A stretch of DNA of 64,000 nt from Actinocatenispora thailandica (GCF_016865425.1 NZ_AP023355.1:6446198-6510197); one strand, 5' to 3'. Positions 49,441-58,558 are shown, counted from the stretch's first letter. Numbers and translations are program-made. Notes: a model not told the origin generated them from the sequence alone.

Positions 49441-50718
49441 TCAGCGGAGCGAGTCGAGGACCTCGAAGTAGGTCGGGAAGGTCTTGGCCACGCAGCCGGG
49501 GTCGGCGATGCCGATGCCGGGGGTGCCGAGGCCGAGCAGGGCGAGGCTCATCGCCATCCGGTGATCGTCGTAGGTGGCGAACGTCGTCGGCCGCGGCGTG
49601 CCGGGGTGGATGGTGAAGCCGTCCTCGTCCTCGGTGGCGTCGATGCCGGCCCGGCGCAGCTCGGTGACGACCGCGCCGATCCGGTCGGTCTCCTTGCGCC
49701 GGATGAAGCCGATCCCGCGCACCCGGGTCGGCGAGTCGGCGTGCACCGCGACCGCGGCGAGCGTCTGCGCGGTGTCCGAGATGTCGGCCATGTCGACGTC
49801 GATGCCGTGCAGGGTGCCGGTACCGCGGACGGTGATCGCGTCCCGGCCGCGCTCGACCGCGGCGCCCATCTTCGCCAGTACGTCGACGAACGCGACGTCG
49901 CCCTGCAGCGCGTCCGGGCCGAGGCCCGGCACGGTGATCCGGCCGCCGGTGATCGCCGCCGCCGCGAAGAAGTACGATGCGGCGCTCGCGTCCGGCTCGA
50001 CCCGGTAGGCGACACCCCGGTACGACCCGGCCGGCACGACCACACACGACTCGGTCACGTCGGCCCCGGTCGCGCCGAACGCGGCCATCACCCGCGCCGT
50101 CATCCGCACGTACGGCACGGAGACGAGCGGGGTGGACACCCGGACGCGCAGACCGCCCGGCAGCAGCGGCGCGGCGAGCATCAACCCGGACAGGAACTGG
50201 CTCGACAGGTGCCCCGGGATCGTCACCTCGCCACCCCGGATCGGCCCGGCCACCTCGACCGGCAGGTAGCCGGGTGCGGCCAACGGCCGGACCGCCGCAC
50301 CCAGCTCCACCATCGCGTCGAGCAGCGGCCCGAACGGCCGGGCCCGCAGCTGCGCGGCACCGTCGACCACCACCGGCGCCGCGGTCAGGGCCGCCGCCGG
50401 CAGGACGAACCGCGAGGTCGCACCGGACTTCCGGGCGTCCACGGTGGCCGGCTCGGCACCGACGCCACGGCCCGCCCCGGCCACCACCATCCGGGCGGCG
50501 GCCTCGTCGGTGCGCACCTCGACCCCGAGGCCGCGCAGCACACCCACCATCGCCGCGGTGTCGTCGGCGAACAGCGCGCCGGCGAGGGTACTGGTGCCGT
50601 CGGCGAGCGCCGCGCACAGCAACGCCCGGTTCGTCACGCTCTTCGAACCGGGGATCGTGACTTCGGCGTCCGGCGCGGCGGCCAGCGGCTCGACCAGCCG
50701 CACCGCGGGGTCGGTCAT
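49441..50718 (-). CDS. aroA: 3-phosphoshikimate 1-carboxyvinyltransferase (EPSP synthase)
   Basis: A 425-residue EPSP synthase, catalysing the sixth shikimate step. VTIPGSKSVTNRALL contains the conserved Lys, DDTAAMVGVLRGLG and ARKSGATSRFVLP are family blocks, IRRKETDRI the second signature and TYDDHRMAMSLALLG the C-terminal active-site region. Length and motifs are normal. A G+C repeat array adjoins the 3' end. tyrA of the same pathway lies 5 kb away on the other strand. Confidence 0.95.
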   Translation of the reverse strand: MTDPAVRLVEPLAAAPDAEVTIPGSKSVTNRALLCAALADGTSTLAGALFADDTAAMVGVLRGLGVEVRTDEAAARMVVAGAGRGVGAEPATVDARKSGATSRFVLPAAALTAAPVVVDGAAQLRARPFGPLLDAMVELGAAVRPLAAPGYLPVEVAGPIRGGEVTIPGHLSSQFLSGLMLAAPLLPGGLRVRVSTPLVSVPYVRMTARVMAAFGATGADVTESCVVVPAGSYRGVAYRVEPDASAASYFFAAAAITGGRITVPGLGPDALQGDVAFVDVLAKMGAAVERGRDAITVRGTGTLHGIDVDMADISDTAQTLAAVAVHADSPTRVRGIGFIRRKETDRIGAVVTELRRAGIDATEDEDGFTIHPGTPRPTTFATYDDHRMAMSLALLGLGTPGIGIADPGCVAKTFPTYFEVLDSLR

Positions 50719-50847
50719 CGGCCCGGCCGATCGGTCGCGGGGCGTCGGTCTGCAGCGTCGGTCATGTCCCCATGCTGCCGCAGCGCCGCGCCCCGGGTAC
50801 CGACAGGTACCCCCGCCGCCCACCCACCGGACGGCGGCCGGCGCAGG

Positions 50848-51270
50848 TCAGCGGCCGAAGAAGGACCGCAGCAGCGCGCCGCACTCGTCGGCGAGCACCT
50901 CCGGGTACACCTCGGGGCGGTGGTTGAGGCGGCGGTCCCGGACCACGTCCCAGAGCGACCCGACCGCGCCGGCCTTCGGATCCCAGGCGCCGAACACCAC
51001 CGTGTCGACCCGGGCCAGCACCAGCGCACCGGCGCACATCGTGCACGGCTCCAGGGTCACCGCGAGCGTGCAGCCGGTCAGCCGCCACTCGCCCCGTACC
51101 GCGGCGGCACGGCGCAGCGCGAGTATCTCGGCGTGCGCGGTCGGATCGCCGACCGCCTCCCGCTCGTTGGCGGCCGCGGCGAGCTCCACGCCGTCCGCAT
51201 CGACGACGACCGCACCGATCGGTACGTCGCCGGCCGGTGCGGCCGCCGCCACCGCGAGCGCGCGACGCAT
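50848..51270 (-). CDS. tadA: tRNA adenosine(34) deaminase
   Basis: A 140-residue zinc deaminase that makes inosine in the tRNA-Arg anticodon. The zinc site is HAEIL (His46, catalytic Glu48) and PCTMCAG (Cys76, Cys79). The ATG at 51270 is slightly downstream of where some relatives start. Just upstream on the same strand lies its usual actinobacterial partner, 29 bases away, so the two are co-transcribed. Confidence 0.93.
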   Translation of the reverse strand: MRRALAVAAAAPAGDVPIGAVVVDADGVELAAAANEREAVGDPTAHAEILALRRAAAVRGEWRLTGCTLAVTLEPCTMCAGALVLARVDTVVFGAWDPKAGAVGSLWDVVRDRRLNHRPEVYPEVLADECGALLRSFFGR

Positions 51271-51299
51271 CAGCTCGGGGTGGCGGTCGGGCGGCAGGC

Positions 51300-51818
51300 T
51301 CAGCGCAGTTCCTCGACGGCGTCGGCGCAGCCGAGCACCGCGCAGATCTCGGTCGTCACGTCGCTGGGCATCATGCCCTCACCGGCGCACAACTCGACCA
51401 GCTTCTGCCCGGAGACGCCCAGGTCGGCCAGCAGATCGGAGTCGCCGACCGGCTCGATGTCGTCGGCGTTGCCGGGCGGCTGCTCGGGCGCCTCGTAGTC
51501 GTCGTCCTCGTCCGGCAGTTCGATCGTGTCGTGCCGGTCCTGGTCGCCGAGCAGCACGGCGCCGAGCGGCGACTCGTCCACGAACGCCGCGTCCGAGCCG
51601 AAGACCCGCAGGTCCTCGCCCTCGTCCAGGCGCAGGACCGCCAGGTACTCGTCGTCGACCTCGACGAACAGCAACGACACGGACGCATCGGCGTCGACGT
51701 CGCGCAGCAGGTCGGCGACGTCCTCCACGTCCGCCAGGTCGGCGGGCCGACCCAGATCCAGCTCGGCGACAGCCCAGTCGCGTGGTCCGCGAGCCGCCGC
51801 GACAGCGAAGTACGACAC
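51300..51818 (-). CDS. tRNA adenosine deaminase-associated protein
   Basis: 172 residues, MSYFAVAAARGPRDWAVAELDLGRPADLADVEDVADLLRDVDADAS.., matching the acidic protein that precedes tadA in many actinobacteria. The middle has a run of acidic residues (LPDEDDDYEAPEQPP). Function is unproven, but the conserved linkage to tadA suggests a role in tRNA modification. GTG at 51818 after GGGGGG is preferred over a longer reading. Confidence 0.87.
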   Translation of the reverse strand: MSYFAVAAARGPRDWAVAELDLGRPADLADVEDVADLLRDVDADASVSLLFVEVDDEYLAVLRLDEGEDLRVFGSDAAFVDESPLGAVLLGDQDRHDTIELPDEDDDYEAPEQPPGNADDIEPVGDSDLLADLGVSGQKLVELCAGEGMMPSDVTTEICAVLGCADAVEELR

Positions 51819-52171
51819 GATCCCCCCGGGGCACGTGTAGGAGATGATCGACGTCCGGTCCGGTGGAAGCACCGGTCCGAAGGTCTCACGGAGATTGTGT
51901 GCGGGCGCCCGGCGGCGTCAGCGGCCCGGCCGTCGGATGTACGGCAGGTCACTGACCGGCGGTGCGGCCACAGCGAAATCGTAGACCGAAGCGCGACGGA
52001 CGCGGACCCCGCGCCGGGTTCCGTTCCTCCGGCCCGCCCGCACCGGCGCCCGGAGGGGGCGGCGACGGCACGGTCGGCCGGCGTCCGGACCCGACGCGGG
52101 TACGGCGGGGCGTGCGGCCGGCGACCGGGCCGGCCGGTGATGGTGGCCGATCGGAGGTCGGGAGTCCTCGA
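51819..52171. other. Intergenic region without a supported gene
   Basis: About 350 G+C-rich bases. The part near 51850 probably holds the promoter of the tadA operon. I see no conserved reading frame, tRNA or riboswitch. Confidence 0.4.
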
Positions 52172-52203
52172 AGCCCCGCCGCGGATGCCGCGGGGCCGGG
52201 GCT
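52172..52203. terminator. Strong hairpin near 52.2 kb
   Basis: AGCCCCG plus CCGCGG pairs with CCGCGG and CGGGGCT around ATG, with a GGC bulge. It lies directly downstream of the small minus-strand gene and could end its transcript. Confidence 0.65.
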
Positions 52204-52212
52204 GCCCGGACC

Positions 52213-52377
52213 CTAGACGGCCTCCCGGCGGCGGCGGGTGGCGATCAGTTCGCGCAGCCGGTCGACCTGGGCCCGGCGGGGGGCGACCCGGTCACGCAGC
52301 GCCTTGGCGTCGGACAGCTCGGCGAGCAGCTGCAGTCGTCGGCGCCGCCGCTCAGGGTCGAGCCGCTGCAACTTCAT
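52213..52377 (-). CDS. Small basic protein
   Basis: 54 residues, MKLQRLDPERRRRRLQLLAELSDAKALRDRVAPRRAQVDRLRELIATRRRREAV, mostly Arg/Leu and predicted helical (coiled coil). A terminator-like hairpin just downstream supports expression, but no strong ribosome-binding site is present. I do not recognise a family. Confidence 0.4.
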   Translation of the reverse strand: MKLQRLDPERRRRRLQLLAELSDAKALRDRVAPRRAQVDRLRELIATRRRREAV

Positions 52378-52693
52378 GGGGGGCATTCCGCGAATGTGCC
52401 GGGCCGGCGCCACCAGCGTCAAGTCCGGGAGTGCTTTTGCAGTCGACCCCACACGGTGGGTACGCATCTGACAACCTGCCGGGTTGGTGCCGGTACCGTC
52501 CGTCGCGGTCCCGGCCGGACACGGCCGTTCCACTGACACCTCCGAATCGCGGTCCGCGAGGTCCGCGCGAGAAGGCCACCGCGATCGACGCGACGTTCCG
52601 GCCTGCACCCCCGCGCGCAGGACCTCCCCAGAACCGCGACCTTACCGGGCCTAACGGGCCTGTCGGGCCGTCTTGCGGATCAGCGCGACGAAT
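52378..52693. other. Intergenic region without a supported gene
   Basis: This 316-base gap is partly less G+C-rich (GAGTGCTTTTGCAGTC near 52430), probably promoter for the small gene. Near 52645 CGGGCC repeats may form a hairpin behind the 52694 gene. Nothing else is recognised. Confidence 0.4.
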
Positions 52694-53401
52694 TCACCAG
52701 AGCAGCCAGTGCCCGGTGAAAGCGCTGACGACCGCCACGATTCCGGCGATACCCAGGCAGCAGCCGGCCGCCGCGGCCACCCCGACCGCGACGCCACGGT
52801 CCCCGAACCGCAGCAGAGCCACCGCCGCGAGCAGCGCGAGCACGGCGGCGCCCAGGGTGCTCCACGCGTACGCCCGGGCCGACCAGCTGATCGCGGCGAA
52901 CATGCCGAACCAGACGACCGTCGAGCCGATCCCGGCCCAGACCGACCGGGCCCGGATCGGATGCGGCTCGCGATAGTACGGCCGGGGTGGCGCGATGGCG
53001 CCCGGTGTCCACGGCATCCCGGGGCGCGGCCACGCCGGCCGGCCGGTACGCGGGTCCACGCCGGGGCCGGCGGGCGGCCAGCCGGGGCCGGCCGCCGCCC
53101 AGCCGGACGGCGGCCCGGGGCGGCGGTGTCCGGGCGGGTACGCGGCGGGCGGCGGCAGGCCGCCCGCGGGGCCGCCGGGAGCCGGCCAGGGTCGCGCACC
53201 GGGGCCGGGCCACCCGTTCCGACCGGTACCGGGCCGGGCCGGGCCGGCGGCGGGTGCCGGCGGGCGGCCGGCGGCGGCATCGCCGGCCGGTGGGCGGTCG
53301 GTGGCGGCCAGCCCCGCGCCGTACGACGAGGGTGGCGTGTCCGGCGGCGCCCAGCCTTCGGTCTCGTTCGACCCGTCCGGCCGCTGGCTGCGCTCGACCA
53401 C
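52694..53401 (-). CDS. Pro/Gly-rich membrane protein
   Basis: 235 residues. The first 140 are rich in Pro, Gly and Ala (YPPGHRRPGPPSGW, GWPPAGPG), and the last 90 hold three hydrophobic segments (AGIGSTVVWFGMFAAISWSARAY, STLGAAVLALLAAVALLRFG, VAVGVAAAAGCCLGIAGIVAVVSAF). This layout resembles DUF4190-type actinobacterial membrane proteins, whose function is unknown. GTG at 53401 is the start. Confidence 0.7.
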   Translation of the reverse strand: MVERSQRPDGSNETEGWAPPDTPPSSYGAGLAATDRPPAGDAAAGRPPAPAAGPARPGTGRNGWPGPGARPWPAPGGPAGGLPPPAAYPPGHRRPGPPSGWAAAGPGWPPAGPGVDPRTGRPAWPRPGMPWTPGAIAPPRPYYREPHPIRARSVWAGIGSTVVWFGMFAAISWSARAYAWSTLGAAVLALLAAVALLRFGDRGVAVGVAAAAGCCLGIAGIVAVVSAFTGHWLLW

Positions 53402-53536
53402 GTGCCCCCTCCCCTACCGGGCTGGCCATCCGACGCTGCGCTGCGGACCTTGGCGGTCCTGGCAGTCCTCGCCGAAGCGTACCCGGGCCACCCCGCCGGG
53501 CGGTCCGCCGCGGCGAGCGGCCGGTGACGCTGCCGG

Positions 53537-54931
53537 TCAGCGGGCGAACTGGGCGAATCGCGACTTGACGGTGGTGTCGCCGAAGGTGGTGAACGCGCCG
53601 CCGACCGCGAGCGCGTGCCGGGACGCGGAGGCGGCCAGCACGATCACCCCGACCGTCGAGTTGGCCTGCGGCGCCCAGCCGAGCAGGTGGCCGGACAGGT
53701 CGGCGGCGAACAGCTTCTGCCGGCGCTGGTTGCCGTCCAGGCAGTCGCCGTTGGTGTTCGCCACCCGCGCGGTGGTGCACGCGTGGTCGAAGTGGCCGCC
53801 GCCGTAGACCACCCCGTCCAGCACCGCGACGTCGGACACGTCGCCGTCGGTGGTCAGCGTCCAGCCGGCCCGGCCGGCCCGGTCGTACGACACGACCCGG
53901 CCACCGGGCCCGGCCATCGCCGCGTAGACGGTGCCGCCGGCGACCGTGACGTGGTGCACCGCGTACGGGGCGCTGCCGGCGAAGCCGGTGTCCAGGGCGC
54001 CGGTGCTGGCGGAGACCGCGGCGAGCCGGGCGTGCCCGCCGGCGCCGTCGACGGCGTGGAACGTGCCGCCCAGGTACGCCCGGGAGCCGGACACCGCGAT
54101 GCTGCGGACGGTGCCGTCCAGCTCGGGCCGGAACGACGCGTCCAGGGTGCCGCCGGCGAGGTCGAACGCGGCGGCGTGCGTCCGGGTGGTCCGGTCGACG
54201 GTGTCGAACGTGCCGCCCGCGTAGAGCCGGCCACCGGCGGCGGTGAGCACGTCCGGCGCGGTCGAGATGCTGTGCCGGAACGTGTCGTCGACCGCGCCGC
54301 TGCCGGTCGCCGCGACCTTGGCCAGGTGCCGGTGCGCCCGCCCGCCGACGGTGGTGAACGACCCGCCGAGGTACACCGAGCCGCCGCTGACCGCGAGCGC
54401 GGTGACCGGCCCGTTCACCGCCGGCGCCCAGCCGGTCAGCGCGCCGGTCGCGGCATCGACGGCGGCCACGTACCCTCGCGCGACCCGCCGGCCATTGGCC
54501 ACCGCGACGGTGAACGACCCGCCGAGGTAGATCGTGTCCCCGCCGTACGCGACGGCCCGGACCTGGTCGTTGAAGCCCGGCGTGGTGGACTGCGGGGTCG
54601 CCGAGACGGTCGCGGTCGCGGCGCCGGCCGGCGCGGTACCGGCGACGGCCAACGCGACCCCGGCGGCCACCGCACCGGCGAGCCGGCGGCCGGCCAGGCG
54701 GCGCGTCGTCGTGGCCGGCCCGGCCGCTATCTCGCGGGTGTCGGCGCCGTGGGTGGCGGCGCGGGTGTCGGCTCGGCGGGTGGCGGCGCGGCGGGGGTCG
54801 GCGCCGCGGGTGGCGGCGCGGCGGGTGGCGGCGGTACGGGTGGCGACGCCGGGGATGCCGGTGCCGCGGGTGGCGGCCGGCCGGGCGGCGGCCGGGCGCC
54901 GGGTCGTCAGGAGGCTGATCGGCGCTCGCAT
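53537..54931 (-). CDS. Secreted beta-propeller-like protein with repeat-extended leader
   Basis: 464 residues. After a signal peptide-like segment (RRLAGAVAAGVALAVAGTAPAGA, about residues 82-104) come seven or so repeats of the form V-Y/T-L-GGSFTxVGG / LGGTFHAVDG, typical of a delta-60/beta-propeller protein. Residues 15-70 before the signal sequence are ATRRAATRGAD-type repeats, an unusual leader. The true start may be a GTG or other codon nearer the signal peptide. Cargo or partners are unknown; the protein is probably extracellular. Confidence 0.75.
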   Translation of the reverse strand: MRAPISLLTTRRPAAARPAATRGTGIPGVATRTAATRRAATRGADPRRAATRRADTRAATHGADTREIAAGPATTTRRLAGRRLAGAVAAGVALAVAGTAPAGAATATVSATPQSTTPGFNDQVRAVAYGGDTIYLGGSFTVAVANGRRVARGYVAAVDAATGALTGWAPAVNGPVTALAVSGGSVYLGGSFTTVGGRAHRHLAKVAATGSGAVDDTFRHSISTAPDVLTAAGGRLYAGGTFDTVDRTTRTHAAAFDLAGGTLDASFRPELDGTVRSIAVSGSRAYLGGTFHAVDGAGGHARLAAVSASTGALDTGFAGSAPYAVHHVTVAGGTVYAAMAGPGGRVVSYDRAGRAGWTLTTDGDVSDVAVLDGVVYGGGHFDHACTTARVANTNGDCLDGNQRRQKLFAADLSGHLLGWAPQANSTVGVIVLAASASRHALAVGGAFTTFGDTTVKSRFAQFAR

Positions 54932-55033
54932 GAACCCCTCCGAATCAACGGATTGTCATTGGACGGTCACAATCTGCCCTGTTCGGGGTCAGCGGTACGC
55001 GCGACGCGCCGCTGTGCCACGCTGTTGCGCGTG

Positions 55034-56014
55034 ATGCTGCGGACCGTGACGGTGATCGGCCTCGGCCTGATCGGCGGCTCGGTCCTGCGCGCCGCCGCCC
55101 GCGCCGGTCACGACTGCCGCGGCTACGACCCCGATCCGGCCACCCGCTCCGCCGCCCGGGACGCCGGCGACTGGCGGATCGACGACTCGCCCGGCCCGGC
55201 CACCGACGGCGCCGACCTCGTCGTACTCGCGGTACCGCCGGCGGCGCTGCCCACGGTGCTCGAATCCCTCGCCGGGCACCCCGGGATCGTCACCGACGTG
55301 GCATCGGTCAAGCAGCCGGCGCTCGCCGCAGTGCCCACCGGCGTACGGTTCGTCGCCGGTCATCCGATGGCCGGCCGGGAAGTGTCCGGTTTCGCTGCCG
55401 GCGACGCCGCCCTGTTCGACGACCGACCGTGGGTGCTGTGCCTGGACGAACCGACCGCGCTCGCCGACTGGCTGGCCGTCGCCGAGTTCGTGCTCGCCCT
55501 CGGCGCCCGGGCGGTGCCGGCCGTCGCCGCCGAGCACGACGACGCCGTCGCCCGGGTCAGCCACCTGCCGCACCTGGCCGCCGCCGCGCTCGCCGCCCAG
55601 GCCGCCGGGGCGCTGCCGGCCGGTCTCGCGGCCGGGTCGTTCGCGGACGGTACCCGGGTCGCGGCCAGCCCGCCGGCGCTGTGGGCGGACATCTGCGCGG
55701 CGAACGCGCCCGCGGTCCGCGCCGCCCTGGACCGCCTGATCGCCGACCTCGGCACCGCCCGCGCCGCCCTCGACGCGCCCGCCCCGGCGCTGGAGACCTG
55801 GTTCGGCGCCGGTCACGCCGCCCGCGCCGGCTGGCCGCCCACCGCGGGACCGGCCATCCCGATACCGCCCGAGCGCGACGACCTGCTGGCCCTCGGCCGG
55901 GCCGGCGGCTGGCTCACCGAGATCGCCGGTACCCGGCTCACCGCCGTACTCCCGAGCCGACCGGCCGCCGGCACCGACGGGCCGCGGAGCCGGAAACTCG
56001 GCCGGGCGAGGTGA
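55034..56014 (+). CDS. tyrA: Prephenate dehydrogenase
   Basis: A 326-residue NAD(P)-dependent enzyme of tyrosine synthesis: nucleotide loop VIGLGLIGGS, VVLAVPPAALPTVLES, GHPMAGREVSGFAAGDAALF and the substrate region HDDAVARVSHLPHLAAAAL. An ATG at 55034 (or GTG three bases earlier) is used; no clear ribosome-binding site is seen. The C-terminus lacks an ACT domain. It shares the pathway with aroA 5 kb to the left. Confidence 0.92.
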   Translation: MLRTVTVIGLGLIGGSVLRAAARAGHDCRGYDPDPATRSAARDAGDWRIDDSPGPATDGADLVVLAVPPAALPTVLESLAGHPGIVTDVASVKQPALAAVPTGVRFVAGHPMAGREVSGFAAGDAALFDDRPWVLCLDEPTALADWLAVAEFVLALGARAVPAVAAEHDDAVARVSHLPHLAAAALAAQAAGALPAGLAAGSFADGTRVAASPPALWADICAANAPAVRAALDRLIADLGTARAALDAPAPALETWFGAGHAARAGWPPTAGPAIPIPPERDDLLALGRAGGWLTEIAGTRLTAVLPSRPAAGTDGPRSRKLGRAR

Positions 56015-56077
56015 GCGGCCCGGTGCCGCCGCAGCTGGCGCGCGGACTTCGAGACAGCCCCGCGCCGGACTCGGTGC

Positions 56078-57199
56078 TCAGGGAGCGTTCGGGCGAAGCA
56101 CGCGGCGGTCCGTGACGATCGCGGTGACCAGGTCGGACGGGGTGATGTCGAACGCGGGATTCGCCGCCGCCGCGCCGTCCGGCGTGGTGCGACGCCCGGC
56201 GTAGGCCAGCACCTCGTCGGCCGGCCGGTCCTCGATCGGTACGTCCGCGCCGGTCGCGGTCGCATCATCCACTGTGGACTCCGGCGCCACCACGAGGAAC
56301 GGGATGCCGGCCCGCGCGGCGCCGAGCGCGTGCGCGTAGCTGCCGACCTTGTTCACCACGTCACCGTTGGCGCAGATCCGGTCGGCGCCGAGGATCACCG
56401 CGTCGACCTCGCCGCGGGCCATCAGGAACGGGCCGGCGCCGTCGACGGCGACCCGGAACGGTACCCCCGCCTCCCGCAGCTCCCACGCGGTCAGCCGGGC
56501 GCCCTGCAACAGCGGCCGTGTCTCGGACGCGACCACCCCGGCCAGCGCGCCGCGCCGGTGCAGCTCGGTGACCACGGCCAGTGCCGTACCGCCGGTGACG
56601 GTCGCGAGGCCACCGGTGTTGCAGTGGGTCAGCAGCCGCGCCGACGGGCCGACCAGTTCGGTCACCAGGTCGGCGCCCCGGGTGGCCATCGCCTGCGAGC
56701 TGGCGATCTCCTCGTCCCGCAGCGCGAGCGCCTCGGCCAGCACCGCGGCCGGGCCGGCCGGGATCCGCGCCGCGGCCCGGTCCACGCCGCGCGCCAGGTT
56801 GACCGCGGTCGGCCGGGCGTTGCGCAGCGCAGCGACGTCGGCAGCGAGCCGGTCCGCTGCACCGTCGCCGCTCGCCGCCGCACCAGCACCACCCGAAGCT
56901 GCTCCGGCCGGCGCGGCACCGGACGCTCGTCCGGCCGGCGCGGCACCGGACGCTCGTCCGGCCGGCGATCCGGCTGCGGCCGGATCGGCCGCCGAGCCGC
57001 CGGCAGCGGCGAGGGCGACGCCCAGCGCACCGGCGACGCCGAGCGCGGGCGCGCCGCGTACCGCCAGGCGGGTGATCGCGTCGACCACCTCGGCGGTGGT
57101 ACGCAGCCGCAGCATCCGGGTGGTGTCCGGCAGCGCCGTCTGGTCGATGATCTCGATCGCCGGCCCGGCCGCGTCGGACACCCAGTCGATCGTCCGCAT
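56078..57199 (-). CDS. mtnA: Methylthioribose-1-phosphate isomerase
   Basis: A 373-residue isomerase of methionine salvage. Active-site blocks are THCNTGGLATVTGGTAL (catalytic Cys region), VILGADRICANGDVVNKVGSY (catalytic Asp) and the N-terminal RGAPALGVAGALG. Residues 66-114 are an Ala/Gly/Pro-rich insert containing GRASGAAPA repeats, absent from usual family members, encoded by a 27-bp repeat. The rest is intact, so the enzyme is probably functional. No other mtn gene is in the window. Confidence 0.93.
   Translation of the reverse strand: MRTIDWVSDAAGPAIEIIDQTALPDTTRMLRLRTTAEVVDAITRLAVRGAPALGVAGALGVALAAAGGSAADPAAAGSPAGRASGAAPAGRASGAAPAGAASGGAGAAASGDGAADRLAADVAALRNARPTAVNLARGVDRAAARIPAGPAAVLAEALALRDEEIASSQAMATRGADLVTELVGPSARLLTHCNTGGLATVTGGTALAVVTELHRRGALAGVVASETRPLLQGARLTAWELREAGVPFRVAVDGAGPFLMARGEVDAVILGADRICANGDVVNKVGSYAHALGAARAGIPFLVVAPESTVDDATATGADVPIEDRPADEVLAYAGRRTTPDGAAAANPAFDITPSDLVTAIVTDRRVLRPNAP
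56904..56975 (-). repeat. 27-bp tandem repeat inside mtnA
   Basis: CCGGCCGGCG starts recur at 56904, 56931 and 56958 (period 27 bases, 9 codons), coding for GRASGAAPA units in mtnA. The reading frame is kept. Confidence 0.9.
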
Positions 57200-57226
57200 C
57201 CCGCCACGGTACCGGCGCCACCCCCC

Positions 57227-57414
57227 GACCGAGACGCACGCGGCACCACCGGCACGCCCCCACGACCGAGACGCACGCGGGTACCACCGGCACGTCACCT
57301 CGACCGAGACGCACGCGGCACCACCGGCACGCCCCCACGACCGAGACGCACGCGGGTACCACCGGCACGTCACCTCGACCGAGACGCACGCGGGCGCCAC
57401 CGGCACGTCACCTC
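57227..57414. repeat. 37/38-bp tandem array, five copies
   Basis: GACCGAGACGCACGCGG starts at 57227, 57264, 57302, 57339 and 57377, spacing alternately 37 and 38. Two unit types alternate (ending CACGCCCCCAC or CACGTCACCTC), giving a 75-base higher-order repeat. It lies between mtnA and the PHP gene; both promoters would be here. No gene is supported. Confidence 0.95.
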
Positions 57415-57520
57415 GATCCACCCGCGTGGCGGGCAGGAGGCCTGATCGGCGCGCGTCCGGCGGCGCGCCTCCCTGGCCGATGGCGGGTACGGGCCGGGGA
57501 AGCGACCGTACGATCGGCGG

Positions 57521-58558
57521 ATGGGTACCGAGGGTGCGCGGGATCCGGTGGCGGACCTGCGGCGGATCGCGTTCCTGCTGGAGCGCGCCGGCGAGGCGAC
57601 GTACCGGGTGCGTGCGTTCCGGCGCGCCGCCGGTACGGTGGCGGGTCTCGACGCCGGGGAGATCGACGCGCGGGTCGCCGCCGGTACGGTCGGGGAGCTG
57701 CCCGGCATCGGCGCGGTCACCGAACGCTGCATCGTGGAGTCGCTGCGCGGCGAGGAACCGGTGTACCTCCGGCGCCTGCTCGCCACCGCCGGCCGGTCGG
57801 TGGACGCCGACGGGGATGCGTTGCGCGCCCGGTTGCGTGGCGATCTGCACAGCCACACCGACGCCTCGGACGGCGGTTCGCCGCTGGCCGAGATGGCCGC
57901 GGCGGCCATCGACCTGGGGCACGACTACCTGGCGATCACCGACCATTCGCCCCGGTTGACGGTGGCGAACGGGCTGTCCGCGGACCGGCTGCGCGCCCAG
58001 CTGGACCAGATCCGCGCGCTGGCGCCGGCGATGGCGCCGTTCCGGCTGTTGACCGGGATCGAGGTGGACATCGACGCGGACGGCTCGCTCGACCAGGAGC
58101 CGTCGCTGCTGGCCGAGCTGGACGTCGTCGTCGCGAGCCTCCACAGTGGACTCCGTGGCAGCCGGGAGGTGGTCACCGGCCGGATGCTCGCCGCGATCCG
58201 GTCGGGCCAGATGGACGTGCTCGGCCACTGCACCGGCCGGATGGTCACCGGCAAACGGCACCGGCCGGAGAGCGAGTTCGACGCCGACCGGGTGTTCGCC
58301 GCCGCGGCGGCGGCCGACGTGGCGATCGAGGTGAACTCCCGGCCGGAGCGGTTGGATCCGCCGAAACGGTTGCTGCGACTGGCGATCGAGGCCGGCTGCC
58401 TGTTCTCGATCGACAGCGACGCGCACGCGCCGGGCCAGCTCGACTGGCTGCCGTACGGGTGCGCCCGCGCGGCGGCCTGCGGCATCGACCCGGACCGGGT
58501 GGTCAACACCTGGCCGGCCGACCGGCTACTGGAATGGACCGGGCGGCGGCGCGGGTGA
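57521..58558 (+). CDS. PHP domain protein with helix-hairpin-helix N-terminus
   Basis: 345 residues. The N-terminal 100 resemble the helix-hairpin-helix region of DNA polymerase X (FLLERAGEATYRVRAFRRAAGTVAGL, GELPGIGAVTERCI). The rest is a PHP phosphoesterase domain: RGDLHSHTDASDGGSPLAEM, YLAITDHSPRL, VVASLHSGLR and SIDSDAHAPGQLDWLPYG with metal ligands. It is the PolX-type layout without the polymerase core, so a phosphoesterase acting on DNA or nucleotides is likely. It is divergent from mtnA. Confidence 0.88.
   Translation: MGTEGARDPVADLRRIAFLLERAGEATYRVRAFRRAAGTVAGLDAGEIDARVAAGTVGELPGIGAVTERCIVESLRGEEPVYLRRLLATAGRSVDADGDALRARLRGDLHSHTDASDGGSPLAEMAAAAIDLGHDYLAITDHSPRLTVANGLSADRLRAQLDQIRALAPAMAPFRLLTGIEVDIDADGSLDQEPSLLAELDVVVASLHSGLRGSREVVTGRMLAAIRSGQMDVLGHCTGRMVTGKRHRPESEFDADRVFAAAAAADVAIEVNSRPERLDPPKRLLRLAIEAGCLFSIDSDAHAPGQLDWLPYGCARAAACGIDPDRVVNTWPADRLLEWTGRRRG

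Noticed and set aside
57227-57414. Possible CRISPR array
   Set aside because: Copies are contiguous with a 37/38 period and no unique spacers; no cas gene is nearby.
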